Shown here: in pieces, positions 50,590 to 59,722 of the stretch
How positions within the stretch are numbered: position 1 is the first letter of the stretch
How the letters are laid out: each line of letters starts with the position of its first letter
Origin: Flavobacteriales bacterium UBA952
Lineage (GTDB): Bacteria > Bacteroidota > Bacteroidia > Flavobacteriales_D > Crocinitomicaceae
Direction: 5' to 3'
Assembly (NCBI GenBank): GCA_002293185.1
Contig: DBCS01000008.1
Location: 152,443-216,442, forward strand
DNA length: 64,000 nt
The notes under the pieces: model-generated
Seen by the model: only the letters and a program-made list of their open reading frames with translations
What the model was told of the DNA's origin: nothing
Database searches by the model: none
Position numbers and translations under genes: made by a program

Positions 50590-51897
50590 ATGTGGGTTTT
50601 CGATACGTTCACACTTTCTTTGCTGCTTGCAGGGCTCATGGTAGTGCTCTGGATTTCAGAATGGATTCCTGTATACCTAACTGCCTTGTTGCCTTTGCTT
50701 TTGGCAGTTCCCTTTGGGCTGCTGACTCCAAAAGACCTCGCCCAGTGCTACGGAGACGCCAATATTTTCCTTTTTTTCGGCGGTTTTGTAATGGCTTTGG
50801 CTCTAGAAAAATGGGGAGTTCACGAGCAAGTTGCACGTCGAATTATTGCCATAGTTGGCGATAAAAAATCTAATATTTTATTGGGTTTTATACTGAGTAC
50901 AGGACTCATCTCCATGTGGATTTCCAATACGGCCACCGCACTGCTGATGCTGCCAATGGCTGTTGCTGTTGTAGAAGCTATGCCGCCAGCCCATCGGCAA
51001 TCGCGCTTTGCTGTTTTTTTGATGTTATCTATTGCTTATGCAGCAAACATTGGAGGTGTAGGAACCCTTATAGGCTCACCACCCAATACCCAAATGGCAA
51101 GTATCTTGGCCGAAAATTTTCAAATAGAAATAAGTTTCCTAGACTGGATGAAGATTGGCATGCCGTTGGCTATTGTTTTATTATTGGTCATGTTCTTCAT
51201 TTTTCGTGCTTTTCTTGGTTCAGAACGAAAAGACGTATTCGCCTTGCACTTTCATACTTTACCTTGGTCTAAAGCCCAAAAGCGAGTTCTGTGGATTTTT
51301 TCTATGGTAGCCGGTTTGTGGATCTTCCGCGAAGCCATAGGGAGTTTATTTCACATCCATTACCGCGATGAAAATGCTGCTATTTTGGGAGCCCTTGCCA
51401 TGTTTTTAATTCCAAATGGGGAGGAAGGTAAGCAGAAAATACTGCGCTGGTCTGACACCGAAAAACTTCCTTGGGGTATCTTATTATTATTTGGCGGAGG
51501 TTTGGCATTGGCAGCTGTTTTGGAAAAAAATGACGTCCTGAAATATTTAGCTAGTTCTTTCGAATCATTTCACGGTCTGGGATTAGTTACGGCTATTGTC
51601 ATACTCACTGCTTTGGCTATTTTTGTTTCAGAGGTGCTTTCTAATTTAGCAATGGTGACCTTATTTATACCTGTTGTTGGTATTTTTGCTCAGCAAACGG
51701 GTCTTCCTTTAATCCCTTTGGCAATGGCACTCACGCTTGGTGCTAGTTTGGCATTTATGATGCCAGTGGGTACGCCACCAAATGCGATTGTTTTTGGCTC
51801 GGGTTTTTTACGAATTAAAGACATGATGCGTTTTGGATTTTTGCTCAACATCATCAGCCTTGTGCTCATCAGTCTTTTTGTGCTTCTGTTTCTCTAA
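50590..51897 (+). CDS. DASS/SLC13-family anion:Na+ symporter
   Basis: 435 residues with about eleven helices. The DASS hallmarks are present in both halves: FILSTGLISMWISNTATALLML near residue 105, and the closing block LGASLAFMMPVGTPPNAIVFGSG with the S-N-T/P-x-x-x-T-like sodium site. Family members import succinate, citrate, sulfate or phosphate; the substrate is not resolvable here. Cytoplasmic membrane. Confidence 0.88.
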   Translation: MWVFDTFTLSLLLAGLMVVLWISEWIPVYLTALLPLLLAVPFGLLTPKDLAQCYGDANIFLFFGGFVMALALEKWGVHEQVARRIIAIVGDKKSNILLGFILSTGLISMWISNTATALLMLPMAVAVVEAMPPAHRQSRFAVFLMLSIAYAANIGGVGTLIGSPPNTQMASILAENFQIEISFLDWMKIGMPLAIVLLLVMFFIFRAFLGSERKDVFALHFHTLPWSKAQKRVLWIFSMVAGLWIFREAIGSLFHIHYRDENAAILGALAMFLIPNGEEGKQKILRWSDTEKLPWGILLLFGGGLALAAVLEKNDVLKYLASSFESFHGLGLVTAIVILTALAIFVSEVLSNLAMVTLFIPVVGIFAQQTGLPLIPLAMALTLGASLAFMMPVGTPPNAIVFGSGFLRIKDMMRFGFLLNIISLVLISLFVLLFL

Positions 51898-51936
51898 TTG
51901 AAACAATATTGCTATTTTCGACCTTAAACCTATCAT

Positions 51937-53703
51937 ATGCTAACTATAGATCGTTTATTTGATGTCCCTAGACACCAATTAAAAAATTACCCGAACCCCA
52001 ATATGTTTGTTACCAAAACAAAAGGAATTTGGGTTCCACTTTCTACATCAGATTTTCTTGATGCAGCAATGAATGTGTCCCGCGGCCTGATCTCTATGGG
52101 TGTTCAAGCTGGAGATCGTGTTGCAGTTGCTAGTTCCAATCGTTATGAATGGAATGTATTGGATATTGCTGTTCAGCAAGTAGGTGCAATTTTAGTTCCG
52201 CTCTATCCAAATATCTCCGAATCAGACTATCGTTTTATTTTAAACGATGCAGAGGTAGAAATTTGTGTGGTATCGAATCAAGAATTAGTCGATAAAATTA
52301 CGTCTGTCCGATCTGACATCCCTTCTTTGAAACATCTCTTCTCATTTGACCACACCAATAACTGTTCGCATTGGTCTGAAATTGAATCAGTTAAGGGGCA
52401 AACTGATGCTGAGGCTGTCGAACAACGCATGCGCGAGGTCAAAACTACAGATTTAGTTACAATTATTTACACCTCTGGTACTACCGGAAATCCGAAAGGT
52501 GTCATGCTCTCACATTCCAATATTTTGTCTACGGTTTCATCTTGTATTGTACCCATACCAGCCGACAAAAACTCAAAAGTATTGAGTTTTCTGCCCGTTT
52601 GTCATATTTACGAGCGCATGTTACACTACTTATACATGTATATTGGTTGTTCCATTCATTTTGCTGAATCTATGGATACCATCGGCGATAACATCCGTGA
52701 GGTCAAACCAGATGTATTCTCTGCCGTGCCTCGTCTAATAGAAAAAGTATTTGATAAAATTATGGCAAAAGGTGAGGACCTTACCGGTGTAAAACGCGCT
52801 TTATTTTTCTGGGCAGTTGGTGTAGCAGAGGCGTATGATGTTGTAGGTAAATCAATGGCGTACAAAGTGAAACTTGCTATTGCTCGCAAACTCATTTTCT
52901 CCAAATGGCAAGAAGCACTTGGCGGGAATGTTAAAGCCATCGCTTCCGGATCAGCCGCACTGCAGCCTCGTTTAGCGCGTATTTTCTTGGCTGCGGATAT
53001 TCCAATTTTAGAGGGTTATGGTCTTACTGAAACCTCCCCGGTTATTTCGGTGAATAATTTTGTAACCGGTATTCGTATTGGTTCTGTAGGTCCGTTGGTC
53101 GATAACGTACAAGTTAAAATAGCACCCGATGGTGAAATTCTAGTTAAAGGGCCAAATGTCATGATGGGTTATTACAAAAACCAAGAGGCAACCGATGAAG
53201 TATTTGATACCGATGGTTGGTTTTGTACAGGAGATATCGGCACCTTTCAGGAAGATAAATTCCTTAAAATTACCGACCGCAAAAAAGAGATCTTCAAAAC
53301 GTCAGGCGGTAAATATATCGTTCCACAAGCAATGGAAAATCGCTTAAAGCAATCTCGTTTTATAGAACAAGCCATGGTGATCGGAGAGGGAGAAAAATTC
53401 CCTGCCGTTTTCATCGTTCCAAATTTTACTTTCGTACGTGAGTGGGCCGAGAGACACCAATTAGATTTTTCGAGTATGTCTAATGCAGAGGTTATTGCAA
53501 ATAGTACGCTTGTGGCAAGAATTGAGAAAGAAATTCAGGAGATCAATAAAGAATATGGTTCTTGGGAGCAGCTTAAAAAAGTGAAGTTATTACCACAAGA
53601 GTTTACAATCGAAGGAGGAGAACTGACGCCAACATTGAAGTTCAAGAGAAAGAAAATCCTTGAAAAATATCAAGCCCAATATCGAGAAATCTTTACTGCT
53701 TAA
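51937..53703 (+). CDS. Long-chain acyl-CoA synthetase (AMP-forming)
   Basis: 588 residues, ANL superfamily. The P-loop TIIYTSGTTGNPKGVMLSH, the ILEGYGLTETSPVIS core and the WFCTGDIGTFQEDKFLKITDRKKE hinge region are intact. The conserved KFKRKKI end carries the adenylation Lys. It activates long-chain fatty acids to acyl-CoA for beta-oxidation or lipid synthesis and is probably membrane-associated. It is monocistronic, followed by a strong terminator. Confidence 0.93.
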   Translation: MLTIDRLFDVPRHQLKNYPNPNMFVTKTKGIWVPLSTSDFLDAAMNVSRGLISMGVQAGDRVAVASSNRYEWNVLDIAVQQVGAILVPLYPNISESDYRFILNDAEVEICVVSNQELVDKITSVRSDIPSLKHLFSFDHTNNCSHWSEIESVKGQTDAEAVEQRMREVKTTDLVTIIYTSGTTGNPKGVMLSHSNILSTVSSCIVPIPADKNSKVLSFLPVCHIYERMLHYLYMYIGCSIHFAESMDTIGDNIREVKPDVFSAVPRLIEKVFDKIMAKGEDLTGVKRALFFWAVGVAEAYDVVGKSMAYKVKLAIARKLIFSKWQEALGGNVKAIASGSAALQPRLARIFLAADIPILEGYGLTETSPVISVNNFVTGIRIGSVGPLVDNVQVKIAPDGEILVKGPNVMMGYYKNQEATDEVFDTDGWFCTGDIGTFQEDKFLKITDRKKEIFKTSGGKYIVPQAMENRLKQSRFIEQAMVIGEGEKFPAVFIVPNFTFVREWAERHQLDFSSMSNAEVIANSTLVARIEKEIQEINKEYGSWEQLKKVKLLPQEFTIEGGELTPTLKFKRKKILEKYQAQYREIFTA

Positions 53704-53718
53704 AGAAATTTAAGGAAC

Positions 53719-53746
53719 AAAAAAGCCGGCGAAAGCCGGCTTTTTT
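53719..53746. terminator. Bidirectional Rho-independent terminator
   Basis: A 12-bp perfect stem with core GCCGGC and a GAAA tetraloop (53731-53734), flanked by A-run and T-run on either side. It sits between the convergent fatty-acyl-CoA synthetase and the small exported-protein genes and can serve both. Confidence 0.9.
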
Positions 53747-53765
53747 GTTGCAAGAATGCGATCAA

Positions 53766-53984
53766 TTAATGTTTCTCACCTGAGCAAGACTTTTGAGTCG
53801 TGCTAGAAGAAGAGCATGATTTTTGCTGACCATTAGCTGAGCAGCAGCTCGCACTTTTCTTTTTCTTTTTACGCTTGTCGTCGTCTTTTTTAACGATTTG
53901 AGTTCCGTTAACAGCTGCATATGCTGTTGTTGCCAAAGAACCAACAAATGTGGTAAGGGCGATTGCTAAAAATACTTTTTTCAT
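53766..53984 (-). CDS. Small exported Lys/Cys-rich protein
   Basis: 72 residues. A classic signal peptide (MKKVFLAIALTTFVGSLATT) ends at AYA, giving a mature ~48-residue peptide. This starts with AVNGTQIVKKDDDKRKKKKK and continues with Cys in CC, C and C positions separated by Ser/Gln/Thr (SCCSANGQQKSC, QKSCSGEKH). Such short, low-complexity exported peptides recur in Bacteroidota, and none has a known function. The four Cys could bind metal or form disulfides. Confidence 0.68.
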   Translation of the reverse strand: MKKVFLAIALTTFVGSLATTAYAAVNGTQIVKKDDDKRKKKKKSASCCSANGQQKSCSSSSTTQKSCSGEKH

Positions 53985-54009
53985 GACTTTTTTTTTATAA
54001 AGTTACAAA

Positions 54010-54675
54010 TTAATTCAAAGTTCCAAGCTTTGTGAGCTTGGCTTTTACCTTTTGTCCAAGTACAACATCAATTTTCGTGCCTAAAGGTAAAAATAAGTCG
54101 ACCCGTGAACCAAACTTGATAAAACCAAATTCAGCGCCTTGTTGAGCGTAATCACCAATTTGGGCATAATAACAAATCCTTCTTGCCAAGGCCCCTGCTA
54201 TTTGGCGAAACAGCACTTCTGTTCCGCTGGTATGCTTGACCACACAGGTACTGCGCTCGTTGTCTGTACTGCTCTTTGGGTGCCAAGCAACTAAAAAGAG
54301 CCCTGGATGGTATTTGGTATAACTTACCTCTCCATTGATCGGGTAATAATTGGCATGAACATTCATCGGAGACATGAAAATAGAGACCTGAATGCGTTTG
54401 TCTTTGAAATATTCGGTCTCTTCTACTTCTTCTATCACCACGACCTTTCCATCGGCAGGGCAAATGATATCATAATGCGCAGCATTGCAGTCACGGTTTG
54501 GGATTCGGAAAAATTGAATAATGAGATAAAGCAATACTAAAAAGCAAATTTCGAGAAATAAAAATAGCCCGAAAATAGTCGAAGCAAGAAAATAGTAGTT
54601 CAAGGCGCTCAAGCCAAGAAAAATAACAATGCTCCCAAGCATTATGGATCGTCCCTCGCGGTGAAAAGTCATCAT
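54010..54675 (-). CDS. psd: Phosphatidylserine decarboxylase
   Basis: 222 residues from ATG 54675, which gives the family start MMTFHREGRS; an ATG codon later is equally possible. Two membrane helices precede DIICPADGKVVVIEEV. The C-terminal GFIKFGSRVDLFLP contains the G-S autocleavage site that forms the pyruvoyl group. It makes phosphatidylethanolamine. It overlaps cdsA by 4 nt, an obvious phospholipid-synthesis pair. Confidence 0.92.
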   Translation of the reverse strand: MMTFHREGRSIMLGSIVIFLGLSALNYYFLASTIFGLFLFLEICFLVLLYLIIQFFRIPNRDCNAAHYDIICPADGKVVVIEEVEETEYFKDKRIQVSIFMSPMNVHANYYPINGEVSYTKYHPGLFLVAWHPKSSTDNERSTCVVKHTSGTEVLFRQIAGALARRICYYAQIGDYAQQGAEFGFIKFGSRVDLFLPLGTKIDVVLGQKVKAKLTKLGTLN

Positions 54676-55493
54676 TTCCAGTAAAGATAAATTATAGACC
54701 AACAATAAAAAAATGGAATCGTAAAGAGTGCTGCGTCGAAACGATCGAGTACACCGCCATGACCCGGGAGTATTTTTCCGCTGTCTTTGATGTCCAGGCT
54801 TCTTTTGAATAATGATTCTAATAAGTCCCCTAAAATAGCACCAGGTGCAATAATAAGCGCAGAGATCATCCAGAAAAGGACCTCGCCTTTATTGATATAA
54901 GTTCCGATTAAAAAACCAAAGAACAACGTAAAAATGATACCACCCATTGTTCCTTCCCAAGTTTTCTTTGGTGAAATACGTTCAAAGAGTTTGCGTTTGC
55001 CAAATACCCTACCTGAGAAGTAAGCAAAGGAGTCGTTGGTCCATATTAAGATAAACATTCCGAGTACTTTGGGAAGTGTAGAGGTATCTCTCACATGCAA
55101 ATCAATACTCAGATAGAAAGGCCCTACAACATAGATGATTCCGAATACCAAAACTGAAATATTGAGCAATGGATGAGCGTGTTTGGCCCAGAGTTCGTTG
55201 AGTATCAGAGTGAAAAATAAAGGGAATATCAGACTTAGCGAAATAACAGAGAACCACTCTAGACTGATTCCGACGAGTAATATATAGATAAAAATGCCAA
55301 TAAATATTCCGATTTCGCTAGAAACTTCTACCACTTGATGCGTCTTGAAAAAACGGTAAAATTCCCATAGGCCCACTACCATGAAAAAAGAAAATACAAG
55401 GGCAAAAGCATATGGATTCCAGAGCATAGAGCCGATTACAAGCGTGCCGAAAACAGCACCGGTAATCATGCGTTGCCCTAGGTTTCCAATCAT
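54672..55493 (-). CDS. cdsA: Phosphatidate cytidylyltransferase
   Basis: 273 residues with about seven helices. The CDP-DAG synthase signature is clear: DSFAYFSGRVFGKRKLFERI, SPKKTWEGTMGGI, then GDLLESLFKRSLDIKDSG and LPGHGGVLDRFDA. It makes CDP-diacylglycerol from phosphatidic acid and CTP in the cytoplasmic membrane. It lies between ftsH and psd, overlapping each by 4 nt. Confidence 0.95.
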   Translation of the reverse strand: MIGNLGQRMITGAVFGTLVIGSMLWNPYAFALVFSFFMVVGLWEFYRFFKTHQVVEVSSEIGIFIGIFIYILLVGISLEWFSVISLSLIFPLFFTLILNELWAKHAHPLLNISVLVFGIIYVVGPFYLSIDLHVRDTSTLPKVLGMFILIWTNDSFAYFSGRVFGKRKLFERISPKKTWEGTMGGIIFTLFFGFLIGTYINKGEVLFWMISALIIAPGAILGDLLESLFKRSLDIKDSGKILPGHGGVLDRFDAALFTIPFFYCWSIIYLYWK

Positions 55494-57496
55494 GCGTCAG
55501 TTGTTGGTTCTTCGGTGTTCTCGGTTGGTTCAGGAGTGCTGATTTCTCCTGGAGTTTCAATTTCGGCCACAACTTCTGTTGAGACTTCTTCGATTGGGTC
55601 CCATTGGCGTTTGCCGAAGATAGCCTCTAAATCTTCTTTAAAAATTACTTCGGAGGTGAGGAGGCGATCGGCGAGTTGTGCAAGTTTGTCTTGGTTTTTG
55701 CCGAGTAGTTCGACCGCACGCTGATATTGACTTTCAATGAGCTTACTGACTTCTTCATCGATCATTTTGGCGGTATCTTCAGAGTATGGTTTGGTGAAGG
55801 CATCGCGTCCTTGAGAATCGTAGAAGGAGATATTTCCGACGCGCTCATTTAAACCATAGATGGAGGTCATGGCATAAGCTTGCTTGGTAACGCGTTCTAA
55901 ATCGGAAAGCGCTCCGGTTGAGATGCGGTTGAATGTAAGCTGCTCGGCAGCTCTACCGCCTAGGGTTGCGCACATGTCGTCGAGCAATTGTTCGGTGGTA
56001 GTGATGCTGCGCTCTTCGGGTAAGTACCAGGCAGCACCCAAAGATTGGCCTCTTGGAACAATCGTTACTTTAACTAATGGATTGGCATATTGCAAAAGCC
56101 AAGATACCGAAGCGTGGCCCGCTTCGTGGTAAGCAATGGTTTTCTTTTCTTCAGGGGTAATGATTTTATTTTTCTTTTCTAGCCCACCGATAATACGGTC
56201 TACAGCGTCTAAGAAATCTTGTTTTTCGACTTGGGTTTTATTGTGACGAGCTGCAATTAAGGCCGCTTCGTTACAAAGGTTGGCAATATCTGCACCAGAA
56301 AATCCGGGGGTTTGTTTGGCCAAGAAATCGATATCGATTTCTGTAGAGATTTTGATCGGCTTCAGGTGAACACCAAATATTTCTCTGCGCTCGTTTAGGT
56401 CTGGCATATCGACATAGATTTGGCGGTCAAAACGGCCTGCGCGCATCAGAGCGCTATCGAGTACATCGGCACGATTGGTTGCCGCCAAGATAATCACACC
56501 AGAATTGGTACCGAAACCATCCATTTCGGTAAGGAGCTGATTGAGTGTGTTTTCGCGTTCATCATTGGTATTAAAGCCATTGTTTTTCCCGCGGGCACGT
56601 CCAATTGCATCAATTTCATCGATGAAAATAATAGCAGGTGCTTTTTCTTTGGCCTGTCTGAATAAATCGCGAACCCTAGAGGCACCGACACCGACAAACA
56701 TTTCAACGAAATCAGAACCAGAGAGCGAGAAAAAAGGAACTTTTGCTTCACCGGCAACTGCCTTAGCTAATAAGGTTTTACCTGTTCCAGGAGGGCCAAC
56801 AAGGAGTGCTCCTTTTGGAATTTTGGCACCAAGTTCCGTGTATTTTTTTGGGTTTTTTAGAAATTCTACGATTTCTACAATTTCTTCTTTAGCGCCTTCT
56901 AGGCCAGCAACATCTTTAAAAGTAATATTGGTACTCTTGCCCTTTTCATAGACTTGGGCACGGGACTTTCCGATATTGAAAATTTGACTACCGCCGCCAC
57001 CGCCGCCGCCGCCGCCAGACATGCGACGCATCACAAACATCCAAATCAAAACGATGATACCGAAAGGCAATAAATAACCTAAAATTTGTGCAATCCAATT
57101 GGTTTCAATAATGTTCTCGTAGTCCTTGTAACCGCGCTCGTCTAATGCTTTTTCAAAGTTTGCGTGGTTTCCTATATTTTCGAGTTCAAAGACCATTTTG
57201 GATGGTTGCGCATTTTTGTTTGCAAGCAGTTTGCGCATTTTCGGAAAATCGAGGTCTTTGCGGTTGTTCATGTAGGCCTTTGCACTACTGCGCAATTGAA
57301 AGCGCGCCGAACTCTGATTGATGATTTTTACTTGCTTGACTCCTTTAGCCTCCACGAGGTCGAGCAGGGTTTCTTTGTACTTGATAACGGTACTCGCTTC
57401 AGTGTTTACATAGAGGTGAGTGCTGACGAGGACAATGACAAATGCAATGTAAATCCAGTATACCGAGAGCGGATTTTTTCTTTTTTCTTCTGACAT
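55490..57496 (-). CDS. ftsH: ATP-dependent zinc metalloprotease FtsH
   Basis: 668 residues. It degrades membrane and soluble proteins such as misfolded ones and regulators. One N-terminal helix (VYWIYIAFVIVLVSTHLYV) and a second near residue 150 flank a periplasmic domain. A poly-Gly run follows, then Walker A VGPPGTGKTLLAKA, Walker B IIFIDEIDAIG and the second-region arginines. The zinc motif is AYHEAGHASVSWLL. The C-terminal ~45 residues are acidic Thr/Glu/Pro-rich. It is in operon order rsfS, ftsH, cdsA, psd. Confidence 0.97.
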   Translation of the reverse strand: MSEEKRKNPLSVYWIYIAFVIVLVSTHLYVNTEASTVIKYKETLLDLVEAKGVKQVKIINQSSARFQLRSSAKAYMNNRKDLDFPKMRKLLANKNAQPSKMVFELENIGNHANFEKALDERGYKDYENIIETNWIAQILGYLLPFGIIVLIWMFVMRRMSGGGGGGGGGSQIFNIGKSRAQVYEKGKSTNITFKDVAGLEGAKEEIVEIVEFLKNPKKYTELGAKIPKGALLVGPPGTGKTLLAKAVAGEAKVPFFSLSGSDFVEMFVGVGASRVRDLFRQAKEKAPAIIFIDEIDAIGRARGKNNGFNTNDERENTLNQLLTEMDGFGTNSGVIILAATNRADVLDSALMRAGRFDRQIYVDMPDLNERREIFGVHLKPIKISTEIDIDFLAKQTPGFSGADIANLCNEAALIAARHNKTQVEKQDFLDAVDRIIGGLEKKNKIITPEEKKTIAYHEAGHASVSWLLQYANPLVKVTIVPRGQSLGAAWYLPEERSITTTEQLLDDMCATLGGRAAEQLTFNRISTGALSDLERVTKQAYAMTSIYGLNERVGNISFYDSQGRDAFTKPYSEDTAKMIDEEVSKLIESQYQRAVELLGKNQDKLAQLADRLLTSEVIFKEDLEAIFGKRQWDPIEEVSTEVVAEIETPGEISTPEPTENTEEPTTDA

Positions 57497-57507
57497 AAGG
57501 ACGGAGA

Positions 57508-57882
57508 TTAAAGGTTGGGGAGATCAGTACGGGTGGCATCGGCCCAAAGGTCTTCGATGTCGTAGAATGAGCGAGCGTCTTTGTAAAAGATATGACAAAC
57601 GACATCGATATAATCGAGCAAAATCCATTCTGAATTGGATTTTCCTTCTGTATGCCAGGGTTTTTCTTGAAGCTCTTTGCGGGTGTTGCGTTGAACAGAA
57701 TTGGCAAGGCCATCTACTTGGGTGCTAGATTCACCGCTGCAGATCACAAAGAAATCACAAACTGCGCTGTCTAGTGAACGCAGGTCTAAAATGGTAATGT
57801 CTTGCGCTTTGTTATTTTGCATCCCTTCAACAATTGCGTTCACGAGTAATTCAGAAGGGTCTAATTTTTTCTTTTTTGCCAT
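57508..57882 (-). CDS. rsfS: Ribosomal silencing factor RsfS
   Basis: 124 residues. The domain core LVNAIVEGMQNNKAQDITIL, DLRSLDSAVCDFFVICSGES, and YIDVVCHIFYKDARSFYDIEDLWAD matches the RsfS/DUF143 family. It binds L14 on the 50S subunit and blocks subunit joining in poor nutrient conditions. It is the first gene of the rsfS-ftsH-cdsA-psd operon. Confidence 0.95.
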   Translation of the reverse strand: MAKKKKLDPSELLVNAIVEGMQNNKAQDITILDLRSLDSAVCDFFVICSGESSTQVDGLANSVQRNTRKELQEKPWHTEGKSNSEWILLDYIDVVCHIFYKDARSFYDIEDLWADATRTDLPNL

Positions 57883-57886
57883 TGAG

Positions 57887-57919
57887 TTGTTTCTATTACA
57901 AAACTAACTGATAAATTTG
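57887..57919 (+). promoter_or_regulatory. -33/-7 promoter of birA
   Basis: TTG (57887-57889), 22-nt spacer, TAAATTTG (57912-57919), 16 nt before the ATG at 57936. It overlaps the divergent rsfS promoter. Confidence 0.5.
57899..57906 (-). promoter_or_regulatory. -7 element of the rsfS-ftsH operon
   Basis: Minus strand TAGTTTTG, 16 nt before the rsfS ATG at 57882, near the divergent birA element. Confidence 0.48.
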
Positions 57920-57935
57920 AATCCTCTTGACTTTC

Positions 57936-58667
57936 ATGATGACCAAATTCGGTTCTGTACTTATCCAATTAATTTCTGTAGATTCTACCAACAATTATAT
58001 TGCCAATATGATTCAACAAGGAAGTTGTACAGATGGTTCGGCAATAATGGCAGATTATCAAACAAATGGTCGTGGGCAGCATGGCAATTCATGGCAGTCT
58101 GTCAGTTCAGAAAATCTGATGTTTAGTCTTGCTTTTCAGCCCAGTTACACGCTTGAAGAACAAATTAGGCTCTCTTGGTATAGTGCATTAATGTGGCAAC
58201 ATTGTTTATTTCGTTTTGGTATTACGGCTCAAATTAAATGGCCCAATGACCTCTACGTTAACGATTTAAAAATTGGCGGCATACTCATCGAACAACAAAT
58301 CAAAGGAGCTCAACTTGAATGGGCAATACTCGGTTGCGGAGTTAATATCAATCATCATCCAGATTTAGCCAACACCACCAGTATTTTTGAGCAAATTGGC
58401 CAGCGTTTCAAGCCAATCACTGTGCTTTTGGAGTTTTTAGATCTGATGAACGGGCAACAAGCCTTACTTGTAGGAGATTTTCAGGCATTAAAAAATAAGT
58501 TCGAAGCCGAGTTGTGGTGCAAAGATCATATGCAGCTTTTCCGGAGGAAAGACGGCGTAGTTTTTGAAGGCGTCATCAAGGGAGTGAGCCCGACTGGAGC
58601 GCTTTGTGTTGAAACTGGAGGAAAGCTTCAAACGTATAACAATAAGGAAGTTTCTTACCTATTATGA
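57936..58667 (+). CDS. birA: Biotin-[acetyl-CoA-carboxylase] ligase
   Basis: 243 residues from ATG 57936. The ligase core is visible: VDSTNNYIANMI, ADYQTNGRGQHGNSWQS, KWPNDLYVNDLKIGGILIE and WAILGCGVNINHHPD. It biotinylates the carboxyl-carrier protein. The N-terminal DNA-binding domain of E. coli BirA is absent, so it is not a repressor. The end overlaps the convergent SRPBCC-like gene by 13 nt. Confidence 0.93.
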   Translation: MMTKFGSVLIQLISVDSTNNYIANMIQQGSCTDGSAIMADYQTNGRGQHGNSWQSVSSENLMFSLAFQPSYTLEEQIRLSWYSALMWQHCLFRFGITAQIKWPNDLYVNDLKIGGILIEQQIKGAQLEWAILGCGVNINHHPDLANTTSIFEQIGQRFKPITVLLEFLDLMNGQQALLVGDFQALKNKFEAELWCKDHMQLFRRKDGVVFEGVIKGVSPTGALCVETGGKLQTYNNKEVSYLL

Positions 58668-59062
58668 GCTAAATGATGCCTGAGATTTTCAGCCATTTCG
58701 CTAAGCAATTTCTGTAAAGGTTTTTCAATGAGCATTTGAAGCATCATGTTGAGTTCTGCTTGGATTTCGATATAGCCGGTCGTTTGCTGTTCAGTTTGCT
58801 CGAGATGAACAAATAAATCAAAGGCAAATGGATTGCTTGGCAGGCCCTTAAAATGCAGCAAGTGGGTAACGGCTGCTTGCTTTTCTAATGCCAAGTGAAA
58901 CTGACCCGCAGCTTTGAAGCTAAATTGGGTTGTGGTGTATTGAAAATCTGATGTTTGTTCTTTAGGCAGTAAGAGACCGTAATTTTTGGGTTCTGATAAG
59001 AATTCCAGCACACGATCTGTGCTTTGCTCGATACCAAATTGTTGACTTTTTAAGGTGCGCAT
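58655..59062 (-). CDS. SRPBCC/START-like small protein
   Basis: 135 residues, cytoplasmic, with a helix-grip-like pattern: an N-terminal strand, DRVLEFLSEPKNYGLLLP, then repeated strands (AAGQFHLALEKQAAVTHLLH, FDLFVHLEQTEQQTTGYIE) and a long C-terminal helix. It often accompanies pyrE in Bacteroidota, as here (18-nt gap). A lipid or ligand-binding role is possible but not shown. Confidence 0.65.
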   Translation of the reverse strand: MRTLKSQQFGIEQSTDRVLEFLSEPKNYGLLLPKEQTSDFQYTTTQFSFKAAGQFHLALEKQAAVTHLLHFKGLPSNPFAFDLFVHLEQTEQQTTGYIEIQAELNMMLQMLIEKPLQKLLSEMAENLRHHLAHNR

Positions 59063-59080
59063 TTGTTTTTGCTTCCGCCT

Positions 59081-59722
59081 TTATTGCATCCAGGTACTTG
59101 GGTTATGGCGCCATGCACTGAGGGTTTCAACATCCAATTCACTGATATAATTAGTTTTGGTTGCTACTTCAATTAACGTGCTGTAGTCGGTTAGACAAAC
59201 ATATGGGCAATTGGCTGCTGTAAATTGTTCTTCCGAGAGGGAAAAACCATATGTGAAAGTAGCGATGAGTCCCTTGACGTCCAAACCACCTGCACGAAGC
59301 GCTTCTACCGCCTTTAGACTGCTCCCACCCGTTGAGATGAGGTCTTCGATGACCACAACGCGTTGACCCTCCTGGTAGGCTCCTTCGATGAGGTTCTCCA
59401 TGCCGTGTCCTTTTGCTGCACTTCGAACATAAATAAATGGCAAACCTAATTCTTGAGCAATGAGGGCGCCTTGAGCGATTCCGCCTGTTGCCACTCCAGC
59501 AATTACATCGGGTTTACCAAAATTGTCGAGAATGGTTTGGGCATATCCTTGACGAATGTGCGTGCGCACTTCAGGAAAACTCAGCGTAATGCGGTTATCG
59601 CAATAAATTGGAGACTTCCAACCAGAGGCCCACGTGAAGGGTTTGTCGGGCTGCAGACGCACAGCTTTTGTTTTGAGCAGCAATTCTGCTACCTTTAAAC
59701 TCAAATCTTTGTTCACATTCAT
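59081..59722 (-). CDS. pyrE: Orotate phosphoribosyltransferase
   Basis: 213 residues from ATG 59722. It makes OMP from orotate and PRPP in pyrimidine synthesis. The family signatures are FTWASGWKSPIYCDNRITL, PDVIAGVATGGIAQGALIA and the PRPP loop VVIEDLISTGGSSLKAV. The start codon shares CATG with the divergent NUDIX gene, and its promoter lies inside that gene. Confidence 0.95.
   Translation of the reverse strand: MNVNKDLSLKVAELLLKTKAVRLQPDKPFTWASGWKSPIYCDNRITLSFPEVRTHIRQGYAQTILDNFGKPDVIAGVATGGIAQGALIAQELGLPFIYVRSAAKGHGMENLIEGAYQEGQRVVVIEDLISTGGSSLKAVEALRAGGLDVKGLIATFTYGFSLSEEQFTAANCPYVCLTDYSTLIEVATKTNYISELDVETLSAWRHNPSTWMQ

Noticed and set aside
56994..57018. Microsatellite-like GCC repeat
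   Set aside because: It encodes the poly-Gly run of FtsH in frame and is expected in Bacteroidota FtsH; not an independent repeat element.
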